Of a stretch of DNA of 11,260 nt, positions 1-5,803 are shown one piece after another. A program made the position numbers and the translations under genes. Positions within the stretch are counted from its first letter, which is position 1. Every line of letters starts with the position of its first letter. This DNA is from a bacterium (lineage in GTDB: Bacteria > Armatimonadota > Chthonomonadetes > Chthonomonadales > Chthonomonadaceae), in contig JAJZFK010000170.1 of the NCBI GenBank assembly GCA_021805405.1, positions 1 to 11,260 of the forward strand, given 5' to 3'. The notes beneath the pieces were generated by a model. It had not been told where the DNA came from. It was given only the letters and a program-made list of their open reading frames with translations, and searched no databases.

Positions 1-2
1 GG

Positions 3-1871
3 AATGACGCCTTTAGTATCATCGCCAAGGAGCTTAACAACCTTCAGTCGCCGAATGATGCCATGTTCTACACCTCCGGCCGAACCAGTAATGAGGCAGC
101 GTTTCTTTACCAACTTTTTGTGCGGCAGTTTGGCACAAATAACCTTCCAGATTGCTCAAATATGTGCCACGAATCCAGCGGAGCGGCGCTGTCGGAAACA
201 ATAGGTGTTGGAAAGGGAACGGTACTTCTAGACGACTTTTACCACGCACAGGCGATTTTTATTTTTGGGCAAAACCCAGGTACGAACCATCCGCGGATGA
301 TGACTGCTCTTGCGCTTGCCCGAAAAAACGGTTGCAAAATTGTGGGTGTTAACCCGTTACCCGAACCGGGGCTGCTCAGGTTTGAGCACCCACAGCAGCC
401 GCTCTCCATGTTATCAGGCGGTACTCCTCTCGCTTCCCTCTTCCTGCAGGTAAAGATTAACGGGGATGCTGCGTTAGCCATTGGTATTTTGAAAGTTCTC
501 GTTGCAATGGAACAGAAAAACCCTGGTTCAGTCATCAATCATGCGTTTATCGACCAGCATACATCGGGGTGGATGGATACACAGGCCGCGATCACAACCG
601 TTGACTGGAGTGATATCGAACGAATATCCGGCATAAAAAAGGCAGAAATCGAGCAGGCTGCTGAATTAATTGCGTCGTGCGATCGCGTTATTTATTGCTG
701 GGCGATGGGACTCACCCAACATAAGCAGGCAGTAAGCACCATTCAACAGGTTGTAAACATTGCGCTTATGAGGGGGCACCTGGGCAAACAAGGCGCGGGA
801 TTGTGCCCTGTTAGGGGCCACAGCAATGTGCAGGGCGATAGAACCATGGGAATTTGGGAGAAAATGGATGACAAATTTCTGGATGGTCTAGCTACCGAAT
901 TTAACTTTCAGCCACCAAGAGAGCACGGCATGGATACCGTGGATTCCATACGCCAGATGCACGAGCGACCCAATTCTGTATTCATCGGCATGGGTGGCAA
1001 TTTCCTCTCGGCCACCCCGGATACAGAGTTCACGGCACAAGCGCTACGCCAGTGCACACTCACTGTGCACATTTCTACCAAATTGAACCGCGCTCATGTT
1101 ATTACGGGGGCGCAAGCACTCATCTTGCCTTGCCTGGGCCGCACGGAACGGGATTTACAGGCAAGTGGGGAGCAGTTCGTTACGGTAGAGGATTCTATGA
1201 GTATGGTGCATGCCTCCAGGGGCACATTGCCACCCGCGTCACCCCACCTGTTAAGTGAACCAGCGATAGTGGCAGGAATAGCGACAGCAGTGCTTGGAAA
1301 TCGAACTTCGATTGACTGGGAAGCACTCGCTGGTAACTATGACCTCATTCGTGATCATATTGCCCATGTTGTACCTGGCTTCACCGATTTTAACTCTCGG
1401 GTAAAATCTGGCCCATTTCACCTGCCAAATTCCGCTGCAAACCTTGTCTTCCGTACGACCGATGGGAAGGCGCACTTCACGCCAATGAAGATTGAGGAAC
1501 CCAAACTAGAGCACGATCAACTCCTTCTAATGACTATTCGCAGCCACGACCAGTTTAACACGACAATCTACGGTCTAAACGATAGGTACCGCGGAATTAC
1601 GGGTGGTAGACGTGTACTGTTCATGAACGGTGATGATATAAATCGACTCAACCTTAAGCCGGATGACTGGGTGGATATCACCAGCCATTTTCGCGGGCAG
1701 AAGCGTACTGCCCACCAGTTTAAGGTAGTAGAATATTCAATTCCTGTCGGCTGCGCAGCGGCCTACTATCCAGAAACCAACGTGTTGGCTGCATTGGAGA
1801 ACGTGGCAGAAAAGAGTAATACACCTGTTTCTAAATCTATCGTGATTTCTATAAAACCGGCAGCTCCATAA
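3..1871 (+). CDS. FdhF/YdeP-family molybdopterin oxidoreductase (5' partial)
   Basis: This is a molybdenum bis-MGD oxidoreductase resembling formate dehydrogenase alpha subunit and E. coli YdeP, probably cytoplasmic. The frame is open to the left edge; 20 codons before the first ATG at 63 encode family-like sequence (NDAFSIIAKELNNLQSPNDA), so that ATG is internal. 622 residues are visible; the family is about 750-770 long, so roughly 130-150 N-terminal residues are missing. Visible family features: FYTSGRTSNEAAFLYQLF, then SNMCHESSG, where Cys-His aligns with the Sec140-His141 pair of FdhF and is the likely Mo ligand; ALARKNGCKIVGVNPL in the Rossmann-like part; GHSNVQGDRTMG; and a C-terminal molybdopterin dinucleotide-binding domain starting around LLLMTIRSHDQFNT and running to the end. 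Substrate cannot be inferred: YdeP is linked to acid resistance but its reaction is unsettled. No clear terminator follows. Whether an N-terminal Fe-S site exists is outside the window. Confidence 0.93.
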   Translation, partial: NDAFSIIAKELNNLQSPNDAMFYTSGRTSNEAAFLYQLFVRQFGTNNLPDCSNMCHESSGAALSETIGVGKGTVLLDDFYHAQAIFIFGQNPGTNHPRMMTALALARKNGCKIVGVNPLPEPGLLRFEHPQQPLSMLSGGTPLASLFLQVKINGDAALAIGILKVLVAMEQKNPGSVINHAFIDQHTSGWMDTQAAITTVDWSDIERISGIKKAEIEQAAELIASCDRVIYCWAMGLTQHKQAVSTIQQVVNIALMRGHLGKQGAGLCPVRGHSNVQGDRTMGIWEKMDDKFLDGLATEFNFQPPREHGMDTVDSIRQMHERPNSVFIGMGGNFLSATPDTEFTAQALRQCTLTVHISTKLNRAHVITGAQALILPCLGRTERDLQASGEQFVTVEDSMSMVHASRGTLPPASPHLLSEPAIVAGIATAVLGNRTSIDWEALAGNYDLIRDHIAHVVPGFTDFNSRVKSGPFHLPNSAANLVFRTTDGKAHFTPMKIEEPKLEHDQLLLMTIRSHDQFNTTIYGLNDRYRGITGGRRVLFMNGDDINRLNLKPDDWVDITSHFRGQKRTAHQFKVVEYSIPVGCAAAYYPETNVLAALENVAEKSNTPVSKSIVISIKPAAP

Positions 1872-2179
1872 CACCGTCATACTTATGGAAGGGGTAACCT
1901 AGTTCAGTGAGAACGTAACGATTGCTGCACGAGTTGCGTATGATTTTCCATCGGTATGCGGATTCCCGGCTGTTTGCATTTGGCTCACGGCCATTAGCAG
2001 GTGCGCAATCGCGCTAGAAGTCGTTGGGACCTAGTCCCGTATACTAGCAATGTTCCACCCGACGGCTGCCAGGGGCTCGCTCTACGTCTGTTCGCCCATT
2101 CAAGTGGGTTCAGTCACTCGTTTATCCGTGTTACCTAAGAAACGTAAGGCCGGGCGGAAGTAGGCAGGGTGCAGCGAAT
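1872..2179. other. Intergenic region without a recognisable gene
   Basis: About 308 bases lie between the oxidoreductase stop and the greA promoter. I find no open frame with a ribosome binding site on either strand, no tRNA-like T-loop and no terminator-grade hairpin with a T-run. The only local structure is a short hairpin, GGGAC-CTA-GTCCC, at 2026-2038. A TATACT hexamer at 2040-2045 resembles a -10 box but has no matching -35 at 16-18 bases. It may hold distal regulatory sequence or decayed coding DNA. Confidence 0.5.
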
Positions 2180-2208
2180 TTGACAGGAACCTACCTATAT
2201 GGTAGTAT
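2180..2208 (+). promoter_or_regulatory. sigma-70/sigma-A type promoter of greA
   Basis: A perfect -35 hexamer TTGACA (2180-2185) is followed after exactly 17 bases by TAGTAT (2203-2208), one mismatch from TATAAT. The expected transcription start is near 2214-2216, giving an ~80-nt leader before greA. This is the strongest promoter match I found in the window. Confidence 0.8.
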
Positions 2209-2213
2209 TAAAA

Positions 2214-2258
2214 CAAGTGCGGCCACTTGCCTATGCAGTGGTTCGCATATTGTTTTTT
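2214..2258 (+). promoter_or_regulatory. Putative attenuator-like leader of greA
   Basis: Three overlapping hairpins can form at the start of the predicted transcript. Hairpin A pairs CAAGTG (2214-2219) with CACTTG (2224-2229), loop CGGC. Hairpin B pairs CCAC+TGC (2223-2226, 2228-2230; T2227 bulged) with GCA+GTGG (2235-2241), loop CTAT. Hairpin C pairs TATGC (2232-2236) with GCATA (2245-2249) and is followed by TTG and six T (2253-2258). B competes with both A and C, as in an attenuator. C is weak (5 bp), so termination would be partial. In E. coli the greA leader is known to give terminated short RNAs (GraL); any parallel here is inference. Confidence 0.45.
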
Positions 2259-2293
2259 CTCGGCAGCTTCATAAACTTCAAGGCAGGAGATTA

Positions 2294-2782
2294 GTGGCAG
2301 AAATGCAGCACGACGAGATAATTTTAACCAAGAGCAGTAAACGGCAAAAGGAAGACGAGCTTCGCCGGCTCAAACTCGTGGAACTCCCTGCCATCCGTCA
2401 TTCAGTGCAGACCGCACGTGAATACGGCGATCTCTCTGAGAACTTTGAATATCAGGCGGCGCGTCAGGCACAAGCTATTCTTAACGGAAGAATTGCCGAA
2501 CTAGAGGCGTTGCTGATTAAGGCACATGTAGTTGAGGATGATGCTGGTGCGGGCAGCACCACCGTAACTATAGGATCCTGCATAACCCTCCGCAACACCG
2601 AGGATGCTGAAGACGAGTTTACAGTTACTATCACCGACGCAGCCTCGGCAAACGGCGACGACAAGATCTCTAGCCTTTCACCCGTAGGCAAAGCAGTTAT
2701 AGGCAAATCCAAAGGTGATAAAGTACAGGTCCGCCTGCCACATGGTGTTGTGGAGTTTGAGATTCACGATATTCACATGTAG
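2294..2782 (+). CDS. greA: Transcription elongation factor GreA
   Basis: GreA enters the RNA polymerase secondary channel and stimulates cleavage of backtracked RNA 3' ends, rescuing stalled complexes. The product is 162 residues from GTG 2294 (family usually about 158). Residues ~10-80 form the N-terminal coiled coil, with the tip AREYGDLSENFEYQAAR carrying the two acidic residues (D46, E49) that coordinate the catalytic Mg2+. Residues ~88-162 are the FKBP-like C-terminal domain, with the signature SSLSPVGKAVIGKSKGDKVQV. GTG 2294 is chosen because AGGAG (2285-2289) lies 4 bases upstream; ATG 2303 (159 residues) is a good alternative. A longer in-frame extension to TTG 2180 would start inside the promoter and is rejected. 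The gene is monocistronic as seen here and converges on a minus-strand gene. Overall divergence from enterobacterial GreA is considerable, but the catalytic tip is intact. Confidence 0.93.
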   Translation: MAEMQHDEIILTKSSKRQKEDELRRLKLVELPAIRHSVQTAREYGDLSENFEYQAARQAQAILNGRIAELEALLIKAHVVEDDAGAGSTTVTIGSCITLRNTEDAEDEFTVTITDAASANGDDKISSLSPVGKAVIGKSKGDKVQVRLPHGVVEFEIHDIHM

Positions 2783-2804
2783 TATTCGGTACTATTACAT
2801 CCCT

Positions 2805-2851
2805 AAAAAGCGAAGAAGCTCTGCCGTACATCTCGTAGGGCAGAGCTTCTT
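2805..2851 (-). terminator. Intrinsic terminator between convergent genes
   Basis: A perfect 13-bp stem, AAGAAGCTCTGCC (2813-2825) with GGCAGAGCTTCTT (2839-2851), can extend inside by TAC/GTA. On the minus strand it is followed by CGC and five T (complement of AAAAA at 2805-2809), so it is a canonical terminator for the gene at 2867-3151. In the plus direction no T-run follows the stem, so for greA it may act only weakly or as a 3' stability element. Confidence 0.85.
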
Positions 2852-2866
2852 AGGTTGGGGCTCTTG

Positions 2867-3151
2867 TTACGCTACCATTCCGGCTGCTTGTGCTTTACTG
2901 CGGGCGGCGAGCCGCGCTCGGCCGTCCTCCATGCACCACTGCAGCGCCTCGCACCGTACCTCTGTATAGATTTGCATGGTTCGCTCGCCTGTTAGCAACG
3001 CCTCGGCGTCCTCTACATTCCAATACTGCGTACCCGCGGGGCACGACTGCACTAGTTTGAGAGTTCCGTCGTGTATCTTAACAAGAGCGTACACCATACC
3101 AGGGTTTACACGCCAGGTTTTGCGTACTGCCACTATTAATGAGCGAGACAT
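2867..3151 (-). CDS. Hypothetical protein, 94 residues
   Basis: I do not recognise this protein. It is basic at the N-terminus (MSRSLIVAVRKTWRVNPGMVY), has a middle with a likely beta-strand pattern (YALVKIHDGTLKLVQSCP) and a C-terminal helical part (CEALQWCMEDGRARLAARSKA) ending in an alanine-rich tail. It has three cysteines, none in a CxxC motif, and no signal peptide or membrane segment. Support for a real gene: it sits just upstream of a strong minus-strand terminator, it fills the gap between greA and the flagellar operon, and an AT-rich promoter-like stretch precedes it. Against it: the ribosome binding site is weak (GGAA about 8 bases before the ATG) and nothing in it points to a family. 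It follows fliL in the same direction after 148 bases, so it could be read from the flagellar operon or from its own promoter. Confidence 0.55.
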   Translation of the reverse strand: MSRSLIVAVRKTWRVNPGMVYALVKIHDGTLKLVQSCPAGTQYWNVEDAEALLTGERTMQIYTEVRCEALQWCMEDGRARLAARSKAQAAGMVA

Positions 3152-3191
3152 CGATCGTTCCGTCTGCGGGTAACCAGCATATACCCCGCGT

Positions 3192-3221
3192 ATATAATAA
3201 TTGCCTTTGCTGGTACTACAA
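3192..3221 (-). promoter_or_regulatory. Possible promoter of the 94-residue gene
   Basis: Read on the minus strand, TTGTAG (3221-3216) is followed after 18 bases by TTATAT (3197-3192), in an AT-rich gap. Each hexamer has two mismatches to the sigma-A consensus. Position is suitable for the gene starting at 3151, with a leader of about 35 nt. This is a weak match. Confidence 0.35.
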
Positions 3222-3299
3222 ACACAATCAGTTTATTAACGAACAAACGGATTGTTATGTTGCAGTATACGCTAATTTTGCACGAATTGTCTATATTAG

Positions 3300-3767
3300 C
3301 TATTGCGTGGCAAATTCAGTGAAGTAAATATTTACCACGTCTGGCTTTGCTAGCACCTTGTTTATTCCGTCCTTAAGCTCCACCTTCAATGCCTCTTCGT
3401 CTGCGGTACCAGTTAGATCTTTGCGATGCTTACTGGTTAGTATCGAGAGCACACAGTCGCGAATTGCGGCAGTATGATCTGTAATTTTCTTCTCGTCCAC
3501 ACCCTTTTGCAACCCTAAAGAGATGGTAGCCTTAAGATAGTGGTCATTGTTACCAGCGAGGTTAACGAGGAAGCTGTCGAGCGCTAACTCCTTGCCCTCT
3601 ACAGGCTTGGGTGGCCCAGATGGTTTTTTGTGCCCCATCATGCTTTTAGCACCAATAAGTGCGACGAGCAGTACCACTGCGGCAATTATAACAATCACCA
3701 GCTTTGACTTTTTCTTACCACCTGCTGCTTCGCCTTCTGCAGGTTCTGGCGCTTTACTCTTGCTCAT
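3300..3767 (-). CDS. fliL: Flagellar basal body-associated protein FliL
   Basis: FliL is a single-pass inner-membrane protein that surrounds or supports the flagellar stator and affects torque and swarming. This product has 155 residues, usual for the family. It has a charged, Pro/Lys-rich cytoplasmic head (1-22, with GGKKKSK), one membrane helix (LVIVIIAAVVLLVALIGA, 23-40), a linker, and a periplasmic domain (~60-155) with the typical LDSFLVNLAGNNDHYLKATISL and the family-signature C-terminus IYFTEFATQ. ATG 3767 has GGGAG (3782-3778) 10 bases upstream. It follows motB by 84 bases and is the last flagellar gene here; fliM, which normally follows, is absent. No T-rich terminator follows, only an imperfect inverted repeat. 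Confidence 0.92.
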   Translation of the reverse strand: MSKSKAPEPAEGEAAGGKKKSKLVIVIIAAVVLLVALIGAKSMMGHKKPSGPPKPVEGKELALDSFLVNLAGNNDHYLKATISLGLQKGVDEKKITDHTAAIRDCVLSILTSKHRKDLTGTADEEALKVELKDGINKVLAKPDVVNIYFTEFATQ

Positions 3768-3851
3768 TGACCTGTTACTCCCTTAACAACTCTAACGTCT
3801 ATAGATTGGCAGCATTCCACTGCTGGTAACCGCGCCTTACACCGAAAGCAC

Positions 3852-4619
3852 TCAGTTTGTTCCGCTGGTTTCCACTCGCTGAAGTTCAGCTTCCCGAAGC
3901 AGGTCAGCCTGCTTTTGAAGTCGCGTCTTCAAGATGACTATGTCGACCCTGCGATTTTGCGCTCGTTCGTGCGGCGTGTCGTTTGGCCCTACGGGCCGCG
4001 TATCTGCATAGCCCGCTGCAGAGAACCGCGCTGGTACCAGCCCTGCGGTATAAACCATTTGACGCAGCACTGCGGCTGCCCTCGATGCCGAAAGCTCCCA
4101 GTTACTGGGAAATAGCGCATTGTGAATGGGCTTGTTATCCGTATGCCCTTCAATTAGCACATTGTTTGGCAACGGTTTCAGTACACGGGCTACACGGCTA
4201 AGCAACGGCGCTGCTGCCGGTTGCAAGCGCGCCTGGCCGCTCTGAAACAACACTCCATCGGATAGCAGAGTGATCACCTCTCCGCGCTCATCGCTTGAGA
4301 TTTTCACCTTACCTCCCAAGTGATGTTGTTCCACATATTTGGCAAGATTGGCCATGGCAGCCTGATATTCTACATAAGCAGGATCGGGAAGCACGCCGTT
4401 ATAGCCGGATCCTGTACCGTCACCAGATTTGCCGTTTTTGCCACCGAACTCGGTTCGCACCGCAGCAGCTACCTGCTGGAACTTACCCTTGCTCATTACT
4501 GACATTGAATAGAGCATGAGAAAAAAGGCCGTCAGCAATGTAATCATATCCGCATAGGTAAGGAGCCATCGATCCAAATTGCCGTGGCCCTCCTGCGCAG
4601 GCTGCATCCTACGTATCAT
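3852..4619 (-). CDS. motB: Flagellar stator protein MotB
   Basis: MotB forms the ion channel with MotA and anchors the stator to peptidoglycan. The product has 255 residues. The single membrane helix (~18-42, LLTYADMITLLTAFFLMLYS) carries Asp24, equivalent to the ion-binding Asp32 of E. coli MotB. A plug/linker region follows (43-110), then an OmpA-like peptidoglycan-binding domain (~113-230) with LIEGHTDNKP, NWELSASRAAAVLRQM and NRRVDIVI, containing the residues that grip the peptide stem. A short charged, probably helical tail ends the protein. ATG 4619 is supported by AGGAG (4633-4629) at 9 bases; Met5 is a less likely start. It is cotranscribed with motA (81 bases upstream) and fliL. Whether H+ or Na+ is used cannot be decided from sequence. 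Confidence 0.96.
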   Translation of the reverse strand: MIRRMQPAQEGHGNLDRWLLTYADMITLLTAFFLMLYSMSVMSKGKFQQVAAAVRTEFGGKNGKSGDGTGSGYNGVLPDPAYVEYQAAMANLAKYVEQHHLGGKVKISSDERGEVITLLSDGVLFQSGQARLQPAAAPLLSRVARVLKPLPNNVLIEGHTDNKPIHNALFPSNWELSASRAAAVLRQMVYTAGLVPARFSAAGYADTRPVGPNDTPHERAQNRRVDIVILKTRLQKQADLLREAELQRVETSGTN

Positions 4620-4700
4620 GCCAGAAATCTCCTGATAAATGCTGTAACGAACGCTTGTTGCAAAATCGGTTACCTAGTACATAGTTATAGGTGTAGGTCC

Positions 4701-5492
4701 TCATCGAGAAAGCGATGCAGCACCAGCCCCTACGGTTCCAGATCTTAGCCTGGGTGCAAGATAGGCCTTTAGCTTGTCGTCTACCAAGCGGGGGTTATCA
4801 CCTGCCTGTATAGATAGAATGCCCTCCACCATCACCTCGCGAATGAGAAGTTCGTCGCTGCTGCGCGCCTTAAGTTTGTTAGCTATGGGCAAGAAGATAA
4901 GGTTTGCGCTGGATACTCCGTAAAGAGTAGCGATAAATGCGCCAGCAATGAGCGGACCCATCTTACCTGGATCGCTTAGGTTGGCGAGCATGTGGATAAG
5001 GCCCATAACTGTACCAATGATGCCAAGGGTGGGTGCAAATCCACCAAGGGTGGTAAAAATTGACTCACCAACCTTGTGCCGCGATTGCAGGAAATGTATC
5101 TCAGTGGACAATATCTCACGAACCATTTCTGGATCAGTGCCATCTATTGCAAGACGTACACCTTTCTGCAGGAACGGATCCTTAATGCGTCGGCACTCCT
5201 CCTCAAGTACGAGGAGGCCCTCTCGGCGTGCGCGCTCTGCAAAGCGTACAAGCATGCGGATGACTGCACCAGAGTCCAGCGTACTCTCCGCGAACGCCTG
5301 CTCTAGAATGCTAGGCAGTTCCATTATCTGGTTTAGCCTGAAGCTTATACATGCCGCACCAAAAGTGCCGCCAAATACCAGGAGAGCAGCGGGAATATTT
5401 ACAAGTGCTCTTAGCTGACCGCCCTCCATAAGAAGTGACCCAATGAGTGCCCCCCATGCGAGCAGTAAGCCGATTATTGTAGCCAGATCCAT
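4701..5492 (-). CDS. motA: Flagellar stator protein MotA
   Basis: MotA is the torque-generating stator subunit that contacts FliG and, as a pentamer around a MotB dimer, conducts ions. The product has 263 residues with four membrane helices (~3-22, 30-50, 148-170, 180-203). The cytoplasmic loop holds RFAERARREGLLVLEEE (83-99), whose Arg and Glu residues match the E. coli R90/E98 region that interacts with FliG. The conserved FAPTLGIIGTVMGLIHML follows, with Pro154 equivalent to E. coli Pro173; Pro202 in LPIANKL matches Pro222. The short, loop-compact form is closer to Firmicute MotA/PomA than to enterobacterial MotA (295 residues). ATG 5492 has a GGAAGGA site (5510-5504). The start is 24 bases after flbD. 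Confidence 0.96.
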   Translation of the reverse strand: MDLATIIGLLLAWGALIGSLLMEGGQLRALVNIPAALLVFGGTFGAACISFRLNQIMELPSILEQAFAESTLDSGAVIRMLVRFAERARREGLLVLEEECRRIKDPFLQKGVRLAIDGTDPEMVREILSTEIHFLQSRHKVGESIFTTLGGFAPTLGIIGTVMGLIHMLANLSDPGKMGPLIAGAFIATLYGVSSANLIFLPIANKLKARSSDELLIREVMVEGILSIQAGDNPRLVDDKLKAYLAPRLRSGTVGAGAASLSR

Positions 5493-5516
5493 AACTTCGG
5501 TTGTCCTTCCGTCAAC

Positions 5517-5744
5517 TCACGCCGCGTTGCTCTGCGGCTCGACTCCATCCAGGCGCATCCAGAACGGACCAGCCTCTCTCCGGTAATTGATCACGCGATT
5601 CTTTATCTCGTCCACCGACTCAAGAACGAGAACTTTCCTGCCTGTTACCATCGTGATGACGGTGTCTGGCGTATGCTCTACAAACTCTATAAGATCTGCG
5701 TTTACAGTAAATTCTGTGTGGTTAAACCTTGTCACTTGAATCAT
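5517..5744 (-). CDS. flbD: FlbD/SwrD-family flagellar protein
   Basis: This is a small cytoplasmic protein of the FlbD family (Pfam FlbD; B. subtilis SwrD), encoded between flgE and motA/fliL in many operons. In B. subtilis SwrD raises motor power for swarming; a stator-related role fits its position before motA. It is unrelated to the Caulobacter regulator also called FlbD. The product has 75 residues, with the typical start MIQVTRFNHTEFTVNADLIE and the central TPDTVITMVTGRKVLVLESVDEI. The frame extends to an ATG at 5768, but that codon lies in a hairpin arm and has no ribosome binding site, whereas ATG 5744 has AGAGGA (5760-5755) 10 bases upstream and matches the usual family start. Confidence 0.92.
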   Translation of the reverse strand: MIQVTRFNHTEFTVNADLIEFVEHTPDTVITMVTGRKVLVLESVDEIKNRVINYRREAGPFWMRLDGVEPQSNAA

Positions 5745-5760
5745 TTTAGGTTGGTCCTCT

Positions 5761-5790
5761 GCCCGCATGAGGCATCAGCCAGATGCGGGC
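5761..5790 (-). other. Intercistronic hairpin between flgE and flbD
   Basis: GCCCGCAT pairs perfectly with ATGCGGGC (8 bp; arms 5790-5783 and 5768-5761 on the minus strand). Inside, after a 2x2 internal loop, GGC pairs with GCC around a TGAT tetraloop. It lies 13 bases after the flgE stop and ends directly before the flbD ribosome binding site. There is no T-run, so it is not an intrinsic terminator. It may protect the flgE message 3' end or mark a processing site, allowing much more hook protein than FlbD/MotA. Confidence 0.65.
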
Positions 5791-5803
5791 AGGTTGAGAT
5801 CTA

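Noticed and set aside
2040..2045. TATACT as a promoter -10 box
   Set aside because: No -35-like hexamer is found 16-18 bases upstream.
2180..2293. In-frame N-terminal extension of GreA from TTG 2180
   Set aside because: The TTG is part of the -35 box TTGACA, the extension contains the -10 box and leader hairpins, has no ribosome binding site, and encodes no GreA-like sequence.
3271..3300. Inverted repeat GCTAAT/ATTAGC just after fliL as a terminator
   Set aside because: Only 6 AT-rich pairs with an 18-base loop and no T-run on the minus strand; too weak to call.
3809..3826. CAGCA/TGCTG hairpin between motB and fliL
   Set aside because: A 5-bp stem without T-run; likely chance, and fliL continues the operon.
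4948..5418. 156-codon plus-strand frame opposite motA
   Set aside because: It is fully antisense to a well-conserved motA and its translation resembles no protein family.
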